A stretch of 64,000 bases of DNA from Spirosoma sp. (GCF_026391055.1 NZ_JAPLET010000010.1:186001-250000), one strand, 5' to 3'; positions 8,177 through 17,417 are shown, counted from the stretch's first letter. Notes: generated by a model from the letters alone, not told the origin. A program made the numbers and translations.

Positions 8177-8308
8177 GCGGCCATGGCATAGTACTCATTG
8201 ATTTATAAAACTCGCCCAATACGCACTTTTTTGTTGGCAGCCGATCACGGTGCCGTTGTACGCTTGTAAGAGACTGACTATCTTGCCAAACGACTAACGT
8301 TATAGACT

Positions 8309-8923
8309 ATGGCTTCTTTCTTTAACAAAGGGTTTGGCCGGAAACGGGACTCCGACACGAGTGGACGAATTCCTCCCGGCCAATACGAAACCCACGATTT
8401 CCCCGTACTGACGGCTGGTCCTACACCCCGCATTCCATTGACCAACTGGACGTTTTCGCTCGAAGGGCTGGTCGACACACCCGTTCAATGGACCTGGGAG
8501 GAGTTCAACGCCCTGCCGCACCAGTCGTTCACCAATGACATTCACTGTGTCACGAAGTGGACTAAGCTCGATACGCACTGGGAAGGCGTTTCCATCGAAA
8601 CCCTGCTGGAGCATGCCAACGTAAAACCCGAAGCTACGCACGTGATGGCCTATTCCTACGGCGATTACACCACCAACATTCCGCTCGAAGACCTCCGCCA
8701 TGGCAAAGCCTTTGTTGGGTTACGTTTTGAAGGTCAGCCGCTGACACCTGAACACGGCGGCCCCGCCCGGCTGGTGGTTCCGCACCTATACTTCTGGAAG
8801 AGTGCCAAATGGATTAAGGGCCTGCGGTTCATGGATGCCGACAAAGCTGGTTTCTGGGAACGGGGCGGCTACAGCATGTACGGCGATCCCTGGAAAGAAC
8901 AACGCTATCGCAGCGACGACTAA
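8309..8923 (+). CDS. Sulfite-oxidase-like molybdopterin oxidoreductase
   Basis: The protein has 204 residues. It is an Oxidored_molyb (SUOX-fold) domain with the molybdenum-ligand Cys80 in DIHCVTKW and the conserved LVVPHLYFWKSAKWI segment. There is no Tat signal, so it is cytoplasmic, unlike MsrP/YedY or true sulfite oxidases, and it lacks the haem domain. The next gene, 11 bases downstream, encodes an FAD/NAD(P) reductase and is the probable electron partner. The substrate is unknown. The pair is a known arrangement of short SUOX-like proteins. Confidence 0.9.
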   Translation: MASFFNKGFGRKRDSDTSGRIPPGQYETHDFPVLTAGPTPRIPLTNWTFSLEGLVDTPVQWTWEEFNALPHQSFTNDIHCVTKWTKLDTHWEGVSIETLLEHANVKPEATHVMAYSYGDYTTNIPLEDLRHGKAFVGLRFEGQPLTPEHGGPARLVVPHLYFWKSAKWIKGLRFMDADKAGFWERGGYSMYGDPWKEQRYRSDD

Positions 8924-8934
8924 TCCCCGTATCA

Positions 8935-9675
8935 ATGAACAAAATTCAATGGCTGATGGCCGAAGTAACGGCTATCGTTCAGGAAACACCGCGCGTGAAA
9001 ACCCTAACGCTGCGCCTTCCAGAGTGGATACCACATCTCCCCGGCCAGCATTACGACCTTCGCCTGACGGCCGAAGATGGGTACCAGGCCGAGCGTAGTT
9101 ACTCCATCGCGTCGCCACCGGAGAAGACCGGCGAGATCGACCTGACTATCGAGTTCATTGCCGATGGCGAAGTGTCTTCTTATCTCTTTGACGGCATCGG
9201 CATTGGCGACCCGCTGGAAGTGAGGGGACCTATTGGTGGTTATTTCGTCTGGAAGGACACGATGGCCAATGACCCCCTGCTGCTGGTGGCCGGTGGCTCT
9301 GGCATTGTGCCGCTGATGGCAATGCTGCGTCATCGGGCCAACATAAAAGCCACTAATCCGACGGTATTGCTGTTTAGTGTTCGTACCGATGAGGACGTTA
9401 TTTATTGGAATGAGCTGAAGACATTAGCCTGTCAGGATTCTCAGTTCAGCCTGCTCATCACGTTCACCCGTCGGCCCCCATCGGACTGGACGGGCTACCA
9501 AGGGCGCATCGACGGGCCTATGCTGTCGGAAGTCTTGAGCCGGTTTTCCTCCCCACCGCTTTCGTATGTTTGTGGCCCTACCCCACTGGTCGAACAAGTC
9601 GCCAATACACTAGCCGACGTTGGTTTGCCCCCAACGAGCATTCGCACCGAGCGATTTGGACCCACAGGAACTTAA
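8935..9675 (+). CDS. FAD-dependent ferredoxin-NAD(P) reductase-like protein
   Basis: The protein has 246 residues. It has an FAD-binding barrel (about 10-105) with RSYS at 54-57, and an NAD(P)-binding domain with GGSGIVP at 120-126, CGPTPLVE and the C-terminal ERFG. No 2Fe-2S domain is attached. It probably moves electrons between NAD(P)H and the molybdopterin enzyme encoded just upstream; this partnership is inferred from the 11-base spacing. Confidence 0.88.
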   Translation: MNKIQWLMAEVTAIVQETPRVKTLTLRLPEWIPHLPGQHYDLRLTAEDGYQAERSYSIASPPEKTGEIDLTIEFIADGEVSSYLFDGIGIGDPLEVRGPIGGYFVWKDTMANDPLLLVAGGSGIVPLMAMLRHRANIKATNPTVLLFSVRTDEDVIYWNELKTLACQDSQFSLLITFTRRPPSDWTGYQGRIDGPMLSEVLSRFSSPPLSYVCGPTPLVEQVANTLADVGLPPTSIRTERFGPTGT

Positions 9676-9731
9676 TGGCTTTTGTACTTAATCAATTACC
9701 GTAAATTAGCCGGAGAAGAACTTCTCTACTT

Positions 9732-10856
9732 ATGTTACGCCCCTACGGACTGATTGTATTGCTCACCGCATTACTTGTAACGACTACTGCCATGGCTCAA
9801 TCCACCAAACGCCCCCGTGACTATGGCATCAGGTTCGGGGTGCTGCCAACTGGGCCGCTCAATGCCATTACCGATGTGCCGGGCGTTCGGGTGGGGCAGG
9901 TGACCCTTAACAAGGGCCAGAACATCCGTACCGGCGTTACGGCCATTCTCCCGCACGACGGCAACCTGTTCCAGCAGAAAAGTCCGGCCGCTATTTATAT
10001 CGGCAATGGCTTTGGCAAGCTGACGGGTTATAGCCAGGTTGACGAACTCGGCACTATCGAAACCCCTATCGTGCTGACCAACACGCTGAGCGTCCCCACC
10101 GCTGCCGATGCGGTTATTGATTACACGCTGGCACAAAAGGGTAATGAGCAGGTTCGGTCGGTGAACACAGTTGTGGGGGAAACTAACGATGGTTCATTAA
10201 ATGACATTCGGGGGCGGCATGTTATAAAACAGCATGTACTTGACGCCATCCAGCAAGCCAAAACCGGAACCGTTGACGAAGGCAACGTAGGTGCCGGAAC
10301 CGGAACCGTTTGCTTTGGTTTCAAAGGCGGCATCGGTACGGCCTCCCGCAAGCTACCGGCCTCGCTGGGCGGCTACACGGTTGGCGCACTGGTCCAGACC
10401 AATTTTGGCGGGGTTCTGCAAATTGCGGGCGTACCGATTGGCGTAGCCCTGGGCAAGTACTCATTTAAGGAGAAACTCGACGGCTCCTGCATGATGGTCA
10501 TTCTGACCGATGCGCCACTGGACGCCCGCAACCTCAAACGGCTGGCCAAACGGGCGTTTATGGGACTGGCCCAAACAGGAGGCATTGCTTCTAACGGCAG
10601 CGGAGATTACGTCATTGCCGTATCTACCGCGTACCGTATCCCGCACGAAACCGCCAGTTCGTTCGATGACCTGAAACTCCTCCGAAACGACAACGTGTCG
10701 CCTTTGTTCATGGCCGCCATCGAAGCCACCGAAGAAGCCATTATCAATTCGCTGTTTGCCGCCAAAACGAGTACGGGCGATCAGGGTAATACAGTAGAGC
10801 AGTTACCCGTCGATAAGGTGGTGGACTTACTGAAGAAAGCCGGACAGGCGCGGTAA
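9732..10856 (+). CDS. P1 (S58, DmpA-type) family peptidase, exported
   Basis: The protein has 374 residues with a signal peptide ending near AMAQS. The fold is the Ntn-like DmpA/ornithine-acetyltransferase type: VPGVRVGQVTL, GNVGAGTGTVCFGFKGGIG and the autocleavage site Gly289-Ser290 in NGSGDY. After self-cleavage Ser290 becomes the N-terminal nucleophile of the beta chain. Members act as L-aminopeptidase, D-esterase or beta-peptidase. It is probably periplasmic. The following gene is convergent with only seven bases between stops and no evident terminator. Confidence 0.92.
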   Translation: MLRPYGLIVLLTALLVTTTAMAQSTKRPRDYGIRFGVLPTGPLNAITDVPGVRVGQVTLNKGQNIRTGVTAILPHDGNLFQQKSPAAIYIGNGFGKLTGYSQVDELGTIETPIVLTNTLSVPTAADAVIDYTLAQKGNEQVRSVNTVVGETNDGSLNDIRGRHVIKQHVLDAIQQAKTGTVDEGNVGAGTGTVCFGFKGGIGTASRKLPASLGGYTVGALVQTNFGGVLQIAGVPIGVALGKYSFKEKLDGSCMMVILTDAPLDARNLKRLAKRAFMGLAQTGGIASNGSGDYVIAVSTAYRIPHETASSFDDLKLLRNDNVSPLFMAAIEATEEAIINSLFAAKTSTGDQGNTVEQLPVDKVVDLLKKAGQAR

Positions 10857-10863
10857 AAAACCT

Positions 10864-11442
10864 CTAATGGGTCATTTGGCCGTGCTTGGCACTGGACTGG
10901 CCACTTCGTATGGCGAGCTTTACCAGGCCATAAACAACTAAACCCAGCACAATCATCGTGACGATCCATTTAAGATTGGTCAGCACGGAACAAAGGGACG
11001 CGATAACGTACGACGAATCGGGAAAAGCATTGAGTAGATAGACAATACAACTGTTTTCCAGCAGATCAGAAACAAGTATACCCACGGGCAATACATTTAC
11101 CAGCCGAAACGAATTGTATTTTCTGTGTCTGAATAGTAACGTGAGGATAACACAAAACAGAAACGTGTAGATGAACGGATAAGCAATATCGGCGGTCTTT
11201 TCACCCTGTGCATAAACCGCCCGGCCTTCGGGTCCGTACGCTTCAACCATTTGTTGAATTCGGAACGGGTCATAGCCAACCAGCAAGTCGATAGGCCCAA
11301 CGGCATGTCCCGCCAGCGTATTTATGCGGGCTTCGAGGTTCTTGAGAACGTACGCTGGGAAAGGCACATAAAGAACGATTCCCAGCAGTAATGTTTTCCA
11401 GGATGATATCCGATAAAAGAAAGTTGACAGAGCCGAAAGCAT
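10864..11442 (-). CDS. Four-helix membrane protein of unknown function
   Basis: The protein has 192 residues. It has hydrophobic segments at about 15-35, 85-105, 115-135 and 155-175, and a hydrophilic loop at about 40-80 that would face one side of the membrane. No motif was recognised. It is not obviously linked to the OPT transporter gene 105 bases upstream on the same strand. Confidence 0.7.
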   Translation of the reverse strand: MLSALSTFFYRISSWKTLLLGIVLYVPFPAYVLKNLEARINTLAGHAVGPIDLLVGYDPFRIQQMVEAYGPEGRAVYAQGEKTADIAYPFIYTFLFCVILTLLFRHRKYNSFRLVNVLPVGILVSDLLENSCIVYLLNAFPDSSYVIASLCSVLTNLKWIVTMIVLGLVVYGLVKLAIRSGQSSAKHGQMTH

Positions 11443-11546
11443 GTGTATGAGAACAGGTTAAAGAGTTGGAATACAAAGATTTAATTAACCGATAACTACC
11501 AGCATTAAGCCCTTGGCTCCAGCCAATTTACCTACCGGCATAGGTT

Positions 11547-13613
11547 TTATCCTTCCTGTTTCTGTTCACCTACGCGCCACAGTACAATTGCCAGACCAAC
11601 AAACGACAGCGCACCCAGCAGCATGTAGCCGCCCTCTCCTAATGCACTGCCCAATGCAGGCTCCAGTGTTAGTGAGGCCAGCCCATTGTAGATGGATGCG
11701 TTAACCGATAACAACGCGACCGCCACCCCCGCTAAAGCACCTCCGGCAACCAGACCCGTTGCGAACAGATTTCCTTTGCCCAGATCGGCATCTTCTTCAA
11801 CGATGCCTTTCCGCTTTTTACTGGCATCGACAATGGCTTTCACCAGGCCACCGGCAAAAATAGGCAGCGTGGTCGACAGCGGTAGATATAAGCCCACCGC
11901 AAAGGCCAGTGCACTTACCCCAACCAGTTCGAACACAAAGGCAATGAAGGCACCTACGAGCACAAACTGCCAGTCGAGGTTAAAGGATAAAAGCCCTTTT
12001 ATGAGCGTAGCCATGAGTGTTCCCTGCGGAGCTGGAAACTTATCGGAGCCAATGGCATGCGTAATGCCCTGGGCCAGCAGATCGGGCGTGGGGGTATCCA
12101 GAATCTTCACCGTAGCACCCACTACCAGCGACGAGACGATAACGCCAACAAACAGGGCCATTTGCTGGTACTTCGGCGTTGCGCCAACGATGTAGCCGGT
12201 TTTGAGGTCCTGCGAGGTGGCACCCGCATTGGCAGCCGCCACGCAAATCATGCTCCCCACCACCAGCACAGCCGGTTCATACAATTTGCCTGTCAGACCG
12301 AAGCCAATGAAGACCAGTGAGGTACCCATAATGGTGGCAATGGTCATTCCAGAAACCGGTGACGAACTCGACCCAATGAGGCCCACGATACGACTGGCAA
12401 CGGTAACGAAGAAGAAACCGAACACAATGACCAGCACGGCAATCAATAACTTGGTTACTATAGAATCGCCCGGAATTTGAGGCAATACAACCATCAGGGC
12501 CGCCAGCACGATGCTACCGATAATAACAATCCGCACGCTCAAGTCCTGTTCTGTTCGGGGAATGCTGTTGTGTCCGCTCATCGCATTTTCGGCTTCGATG
12601 GCGTTGATCGAGCTTTTGCTGAAACTTTGCTTAAACGAAGAGACAATGGTTGGAATGGTTTTGATGAGGGTCATGAATCCACCGGCTGTTACAGCCCCGG
12701 CACCAATCTGCCGGATATATGCCCGATAGATAGCCGCTGCCGTATCCGAGAACGTATGCGTAGCCGGATTCCAGCCCCCCGGTCCACCGGCAGTTTGCAA
12801 ATTGTCCAGATAGCCCAGCTTCTGTAATTGAAGGGCAATGGTATCGCCCGGTACGACCGACGCCAGCAGGGGAATAAGACCGAGCCAGGCCAGAATACCT
12901 CCACCAACCAGCACCGCCGAAATGCGAAAACCGATAATGTAGCCCACACCCAAATACTCCGGTGTTATTTCGCCCGCTACCTGCGCCGATGGGAAATACC
13001 GATTCGCCTGCTTCGTAGCCCATACCGGCACTTCGGCAATGATATGCAGCACTTTCTGAAGGAAGGCATAGATAAGTGCTGCTCCCAGACCCTGGTAGGC
13101 CGTTTTAGCAAAATCACCGCCTTTTTCACCCGCAATCAGCACCGATGCACAGGCCGTACCTTCGGGATAAGGCAGCGTTCCATGCTCCTGCACTATGAGC
13201 GACCGACGCAGCGGAATCATCATCAGCGTACCAATCAATCCGCCCAGAATAGCCAGCGTGAGAATTGTCCAGTAATTGAAGAAATCGGCACCGGAGCCGT
13301 TCGTCAGGAAGAGAAACCCGGGCATGGTAAACACCACCCCCGACGCAATGCTCTCGCCCGCCGAACCGGTTGTTTGAATGATGTTGTTTTCGAGAATGGT
13401 CGTGTTCAGGAATCGACGACCGAGAGAAATGGCCAGCACTGCAATTGGAATAGAGGCTGACACCGATAGGCCCGCTTTGAGCGAAAGGTAAACCGTTGCT
13501 GCGCCAAATAATATGCCAAATACGGCGCCCGTAATAACGGCTTTAGCGGTGAACTCGGCGGGAGATTCCGCTGCGGGAACAAAGGGTTTATGGGCGGGTG
13601 GGGGTAAGGCCAT
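11547..13613 (-). CDS. OPT family oligopeptide transporter
   Basis: The protein has 688 residues and more than a dozen hydrophobic segments; its N-terminus is FTAKAVITGAVFGILFGAATV-like, typical of the bacterial YSL/OPT branch. Other family marks are EGTACASVLIAG and GGDFAKTAYQGL. It is an inner-membrane proton-coupled importer of oligopeptides or metal chelates. The length is in the usual bacterial range. It appears monocistronic. A shorter protein frame on the opposite strand is only a shadow. Confidence 0.93.
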   Translation of the reverse strand: MALPPPAHKPFVPAAESPAEFTAKAVITGAVFGILFGAATVYLSLKAGLSVSASIPIAVLAISLGRRFLNTTILENNIIQTTGSAGESIASGVVFTMPGFLFLTNGSGADFFNYWTILTLAILGGLIGTLMMIPLRRSLIVQEHGTLPYPEGTACASVLIAGEKGGDFAKTAYQGLGAALIYAFLQKVLHIIAEVPVWATKQANRYFPSAQVAGEITPEYLGVGYIIGFRISAVLVGGGILAWLGLIPLLASVVPGDTIALQLQKLGYLDNLQTAGGPGGWNPATHTFSDTAAAIYRAYIRQIGAGAVTAGGFMTLIKTIPTIVSSFKQSFSKSSINAIEAENAMSGHNSIPRTEQDLSVRIVIIGSIVLAALMVVLPQIPGDSIVTKLLIAVLVIVFGFFFVTVASRIVGLIGSSSSPVSGMTIATIMGTSLVFIGFGLTGKLYEPAVLVVGSMICVAAANAGATSQDLKTGYIVGATPKYQQMALFVGVIVSSLVVGATVKILDTPTPDLLAQGITHAIGSDKFPAPQGTLMATLIKGLLSFNLDWQFVLVGAFIAFVFELVGVSALAFAVGLYLPLSTTLPIFAGGLVKAIVDASKKRKGIVEEDADLGKGNLFATGLVAGGALAGVAVALLSVNASIYNGLASLTLEPALGSALGEGGYMLLGALSFVGLAIVLWRVGEQKQEG

Positions 13614-13694
13614 TGTCTAAGGGTTTGTAATGCGTCAATCCTGAGCATAACAAAGTAAGACATTATCGGAACATACCGAAAGTCGGCCCTAACA

Positions 13695-14363
13695 TTATTG
13701 AACCATACGGGGTGTATACTTATCCATCACGTCGCTGGGATGGATTTCCAGTACGTGGGCCAATACTAGTAATACCAATGTTCGGGACGCAATCCGGCGG
13801 GAGATACCCGCAATCGAGGCAAACAGGTCGACCGTTATGCTGTTGTGTTCGCCCAGATGCTGCATGAGCTTTTTCTCTTTTTCGCCATACGTAAAGCGAA
13901 TGTCCCGTTCGGCCTGTTCACCCTTCAAGATTTCACGCACTTCGCGGCTGGCTTGAACGGATTTATCGCCAACACGCACATAAGCCTTTTTATTATCGGG
14001 TTCGGCCGGGTCAGGAATAACATAATGCGGACGTGTTGGACTTCGGGGCACCCGGATCACGAGAACTTCGCGCTCGTCGTAGAGCTGTACGCGTTCAATG
14101 GTGTAGGAAATTCGGGGGAAACAAAACTTGTTAATGGCCCGAACGAGCAGGTACTCGTCCTCATCGGCGTATTTGAGTCCGGGAATCTTCTTGTCGTCAC
14201 CGACGCCAATGAGCATGACTCCACCGTTTGTATTAGCGAAAGCGACGACGCCCCGAATAATTTTCTCGGGATGATTCGTTTTCAGCTTGAACTCTAAATT
14301 GCTACCCTCTCCCCGCCTGACCAGGTTTTTGAGTGCCTGATAGTCCATAACCGATGGGTTCAT
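13695..14363 (-). CDS. AlbA_2 (Schlafen-like) domain protein with winged helix
   Basis: The protein has 222 residues from Met at 14363 (208 from 14348). The longest frame starts at 14405, but a good promoter lies inside those first codons, so a later start is preferred. Residues about 10-125 form an AlbA_2 domain (GEGSNLEFK, FANTNGGVMLIGVGD), and the C-terminal 75 residues look like a winged helix (LMQHLGEHNSITVDLFASIA). Such proteins are thought to act as transcriptional regulators or nucleic-acid-associated proteins; the target is unknown. Confidence 0.82.
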   Translation of the reverse strand: MNPSVMDYQALKNLVRRGEGSNLEFKLKTNHPEKIIRGVVAFANTNGGVMLIGVGDDKKIPGLKYADEDEYLLVRAINKFCFPRISYTIERVQLYDEREVLVIRVPRSPTRPHYVIPDPAEPDNKKAYVRVGDKSVQASREVREILKGEQAERDIRFTYGEKEKKLMQHLGEHNSITVDLFASIAGISRRIASRTLVLLVLAHVLEIHPSDVMDKYTPRMVQ

Positions 14364-14385
14364 CTGGTTGAGCACTGACTTGGTA

Positions 14386-14415
14386 TAAAGATACGAATTT
14401 TCCACAAATTTGCAA
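14386..14415 (-). promoter_or_regulatory. Promoter of the AlbA_2 gene
   Basis: On the minus strand TTG (14413-14415), 19 bases, then TATCTTTA (14386-14393), close to the Bacteroidota consensus TTG/TAnnTTTG. It places transcription start near 14379, after the Met codon of the longest frame. Confidence 0.55.
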
Positions 14416-14584
14416 GTAATCGTCTCGTATCTCTACTTTGCGTTGAAAACTACTGGTATATGGGTCAACTTTTCAACCACACAAACCGTTAGTAGAGCAT
14501 ATCATCTGACCTTTAGTGCAGGTTCAGCACAAGACCTTTAATGGCTTGTTTATTGGTAATCTGCACTATTAAAGAAACACAAAA

Positions 14585-15061
14585 ATGCTGGTAAATGTTG
14601 CTTTGGTACTAGGGACTTTCCTGTTTATGGAAGGCGTGGCTTGGTTTACGCACAAGTACGTTATGCACGGCTTTTTATGGAGCTGGCACCGCGATCACCA
14701 CAACCATCACAACGGTTTTTTCGAAATAAACGATCTGTTTGCCGTTGTCTTTAGCCTAACGGCTATTGGTATGTTTCTGGCCGGAGTAGCCATTCCGGAA
14801 CTCAGCTTCCTGACATGGATTGGGGCGGGTGTAACCCTTTATGGCTTGTTCTACTTCATCTTCCACGACATCATTGTTCATCGCCGGGTGAAGATGAAGA
14901 TCGATACGAGTGGCCGCTACATGCAACGCATCATGCGGGCGCATTACATCCACCATAAAGTACACTCGAAAGAAGGTGCCGAAGCATTCGGCTTTCTGTA
15001 TGCCCCCAAGAAGTACGACCGTCCTGTGAAAACGGCAAAGACGGAAGTAAAGGCAGGTTAA
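14585..15061 (+). CDS. crtZ: Beta-carotene hydroxylase CrtZ
   Basis: The protein has 158 residues. It is a membrane di-iron hydroxylase with four His clusters: HKYVMH (23-28), HRDHHNHH (35-42), HDIIVH (94-99) and HYIHHKVH (120-127), separated by hydrophobic helices. The family adds hydroxyl groups at C3 of beta-ionone rings, giving zeaxanthin from beta-carotene. No other carotenoid gene is adjacent, so it is a stand-alone locus. The stop codon lies in a dispersed repeat, with a strong terminator about 90 bases on. Confidence 0.93.
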   Translation: MLVNVALVLGTFLFMEGVAWFTHKYVMHGFLWSWHRDHHNHHNGFFEINDLFAVVFSLTAIGMFLAGVAIPELSFLTWIGAGVTLYGLFYFIFHDIIVHRRVKMKIDTSGRYMQRIMRAHYIHHKVHSKEGAEAFGFLYAPKKYDRPVKTAKTEVKAG

Positions 15062-15088
15062 AACGTACCTATGGGCTAAAGCCAGTAA
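15057..15088 (+). repeat. Dispersed GGGCT/GCC hairpin repeat, copy 1
   Basis: This 32-base stretch beginning GTTAAAACGTAC matches the reverse complement of 55041-55072 at 27 of 32 positions. The centre can fold as GGGCT..AGCC. It starts at the crtZ stop codon. Confidence 0.6.
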
Positions 15089-15146
15089 ACAGGTAACCTG
15101 TTGAGTTCGCTGAATACGGACTAAAGTGGGTAGGTACAATAACAGC

Positions 15147-15190
15147 ATTAAAAAAGGCGTATTCATCTAACTGGATACGCCTTTTTTAAT
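15147..15190. terminator. Bidirectional terminator
   Basis: Arms 15147-15162 and 15175-15190 (ATTAAAAAAGGCGTAT and its complement) are perfect over 16 bp with a 12-base loop and A/T runs on both sides. It lies between the convergent crtZ and DUF2795 genes. Confidence 0.88.
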
Positions 15191-15207
15191 GAGGATGCCT
15201 GAATGGA

Positions 15208-15429
15208 TCAATACTCGTCTTCGTTGAAGAAGAAATCATCCTTAGTTGGATAATCCGGCCAGATTTCTTCAATGCTCTCATAAGGCTGCCCATCATCTTC
15301 AAGTTCCTGAAGATTCTCAACAACTTCGAGAGGGGCTCCTGACCGAATGGAATAATCAATCAATTCGTCTTTGGTGGCAGGCCAAGGCGCATCTTCCAAA
15401 TAGGATGCTAGTTCGAGTGTCCAGTACAT
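15208..15429 (-). CDS. DUF2795 family small protein
   Basis: The protein has 73 residues and is strongly acidic. It has the DUF2795 pattern WTLELASYLEDAPWPATKDEL followed by DYSIRSGAPLEVVENLQEL and a DEY-rich tail. It is cytoplasmic and of unknown function. It has its own promoter and shares a bidirectional terminator with crtZ. Confidence 0.88.
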   Translation of the reverse strand: MYWTLELASYLEDAPWPATKDELIDYSIRSGAPLEVVENLQELEDDGQPYESIEEIWPDYPTKDDFFFNEDEY

Positions 15430-15469
15430 AGTGTGTTCGATATTTTAATGACTGCTTTTAACAAGGGTG

Positions 15470-15497
15470 CAAAAGTAAAAAAACCGTTAATATCCAA
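15470..15497 (-). promoter_or_regulatory. Promoter of the DUF2795 gene
   Basis: On the minus strand TTG (15495-15497), 17 bases, then TACTTTTG (15470-15477), a full match to TAnnTTTG. It lies about 40 bases ahead of the start codon. Confidence 0.68.
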
Positions 15498-15748
15498 GCT
15501 CTTTTCAGCAAAAATGTTCGCAACCGTTCTTTTAACAGGATTTAGGCCATTAACGTGTAAAATTGAGTATTGTTTCTCTTCTGTGGGATAAAGATGTCAT
15601 TTAAGGTGTAACATCCAAACATGTATATTTAACGGTTTATTTTAATTGCTTAAAGACCCTTATTTTACCACACTTGTGACTTGCCAATTCCCAGTAAGTC
15701 GCTCTAATGACGCGTAAATTTTTATATATCCCCATCAACGGTACGACT
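15498..15748. other. A+T-rich divergent gap
   Basis: This is the upstream region shared by the DUF2795 gene and cutC. I see no hairpin, repeat or clear plus-strand promoter. The open frame of the next gene extends back to 15707 but without family similarity. Confidence 0.5.
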
Positions 15749-16498
15749 ATGCTACTTGAAGTATGCGCTTACTCCCTCGATTCATGCCTTACAGCCCAAC
15801 GGGCAGGTGCCGGACGAATAGAATTGTGTGGTGGTATGGCCGAAGGAGGAACCACACCGAGTGCCGGCTTAATCCAGCTCGTCCGACAGCACATCCACAT
15901 ACCCATTTACGTAATGATCAGGCCACGTGGGGGCGACTTTCTGTACTCTGACACTGAACTGGCGGTGATGCGGGCGGATATAAGTCTGGCCAAAGCACTG
16001 GGCGCGGATGGACTGGTTCTGGGTCTTTTGCAGGCCAACGGCACCATCGATGAAGCGACTACCCGTACGCTGGTAGAACTGGCACAGCCGTTACCCGTTA
16101 CGTTTCATCGGGCTTTCGACATGACCCGCGATCCGATTGAAGCCCTCGAAGCCGTTATTCGTACTGGTGCCGTTCGGATTCTTACCTCCGGCCAGCACCA
16201 AACCGCAGAAGCGGGCTTATCCGTTATTCGGCAACTGGCACAGCAAGCGGCCGGACGCATTGAAATTATGGCGGGTGCTGGGGTGAATGCTCTAAACGCG
16301 CCTTTATTTATTGACGCAGGCGCAGACGCGCTTCATTCCAGCGGTAGTCACACGGAAGACAGCCGGATGGAATTTCGTCAGCCCGCCGTTTCCATGGCCT
16401 CAGCCGTACCCGATGAATACGAATACATCGAAGCAAACGAGGATAAAGTAAGGGCACTAGTCGCACTTACAAAACAATCGCCCGGTTCCCTGAAATAA
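15749..16498 (+). CDS. cutC: CutC family protein
   Basis: The protein has 249 residues from MLLEVCAYS (15749), where family members begin; the longer frame from 15707 adds 14 unlikely residues. It is a TIM barrel with RAGAGRIELCGGMAEGGTTPS, YVMIRPRGGDF, TFHRAFD and RILTSG motifs. CutC was linked to copper homeostasis in bacteria, but the enzymatic role is unsettled. It is cytoplasmic. The last 32 bases overlap the end of the convergent purU gene. Confidence 0.92.
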   Translation: MLLEVCAYSLDSCLTAQRAGAGRIELCGGMAEGGTTPSAGLIQLVRQHIHIPIYVMIRPRGGDFLYSDTELAVMRADISLAKALGADGLVLGLLQANGTIDEATTRTLVELAQPLPVTFHRAFDMTRDPIEALEAVIRTGAVRILTSGQHQTAEAGLSVIRQLAQQAAGRIEIMAGAGVNALNAPLFIDAGADALHSSGSHTEDSRMEFRQPAVSMASAVPDEYEYIEANEDKVRALVALTKQSPGSLK

Positions 16499-17387
16499 AC
16501 ACCCGGTCGTTAAAGACCAGTTTCAACGCCTGCGACAGCACAATTTTTTCAACGTCCTTTCCTTCCGTGGCCATATCGGCTGCGGTATGGCGATGGTCGA
16601 CTTCTTTAACATTCTGCGCAATAATTGGCCCTTCGTCCAGGTCGTTATTGACGAAGTGAGCCGTGGCTCCAATAATCTTCACCCCCCGTTCGTAAGCTTG
16701 CCGGTATGGATTAGCACCAACAAAGGCGGGCAGAAAGGAGTGATGGATATTGACGATCCGGTTTGGAAAACGATTGACGAAGCCGGGCGTCAGCACACGC
16801 ATGTACTTGGCCAACACAAGATATTCTGGTTCATAAATAGCCATCGTCCGTAAAATAGCTTCCTCATGTTCCTCCCGGCTCTTCCCTTCGTGCGATATAT
16901 AATGAAAGGGAATACCAAACTTGCTGACCAATGGCTGTAGACTGTTGTAGTTGCTCACCACTGCCAGAATATCCGCATCCAGTTCATCGAACGCATAGCG
17001 AATAAGCAGTTCGCCCAAGCAATGATGTTCCTTTGTTACCATTACCACAATATTCTTCTTACGCTTAGGATTCAGCCGAAAGGTGATTCCGGATTGATAA
17101 GCTATGTTTGGCAGCGTGGAATGCCCTACCGAGCGGGCATTTTCAGTCGCTTCCGAGCCGGGTATTGTAGAGGTCAACTCGTCTAACAAAGCCGCACTGT
17201 CGAAAGTATCCGCCCCCCCGGTAGCCTCAAACTCCGTGCGCATGAAAAACCGCCCCGATGGGCTCACGTACTCGTCATTATGAATGATGTTCAGATTGTG
17301 CCGGAACAATACGCCCGTCACGTGATAGATCAGCCCCTTACTATCGGGGCCATCCATGAGCAATATATGTTTATCAGGAGCCGTCAT
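16467..17387 (-). CDS. purU: Formyltetrahydrofolate deformylase
   Basis: The protein has 306 residues. An N-terminal ACT domain (about 5-90) is followed by a formyltransferase-fold domain with the catalytic Asn-His-Asp set seen in NIHHSFLPAF and DLDEGPIIAQ. It hydrolyses 10-formyl-THF to formate and THF, balancing one-carbon pools and feeding purine synthesis. It is cytoplasmic and about 20 residues longer than the E. coli protein. It converges on and overlaps cutC by 32 bases. Confidence 0.94.
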   Translation of the reverse strand: MTAPDKHILLMDGPDSKGLIYHVTGVLFRHNLNIIHNDEYVSPSGRFFMRTEFEATGGADTFDSAALLDELTSTIPGSEATENARSVGHSTLPNIAYQSGITFRLNPKRKKNIVVMVTKEHHCLGELLIRYAFDELDADILAVVSNYNSLQPLVSKFGIPFHYISHEGKSREEHEEAILRTMAIYEPEYLVLAKYMRVLTPGFVNRFPNRIVNIHHSFLPAFVGANPYRQAYERGVKIIGATAHFVNNDLDEGPIIAQNVKEVDHRHTAADMATEGKDVEKIVLSQALKLVFNDRVFISGNRAIVL

Positions 17388-17409
17388 AAAGCGTTTCGAA
17401 TAAATCGGC

Positions 17410-17417
17410 CAAAAGTA
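17410..17417 (-). promoter_or_regulatory. Probable -7 element for purU
   Basis: TACTTTTG on the minus strand, 23 bases before the purU start codon. No good TTG is seen at the expected -33 distance. Confidence 0.5.

Noticed and set aside
8177..8308. Riboswitch in the leader of the molybdopterin gene
   Set aside because: No conserved Moco-riboswitch pattern or extended stem was found.
12828..13460. 210-residue plus-strand frame opposite the OPT transporter
   Set aside because: A shadow of a highly hydrophobic gene; composition is basic and low-complexity without a domain.
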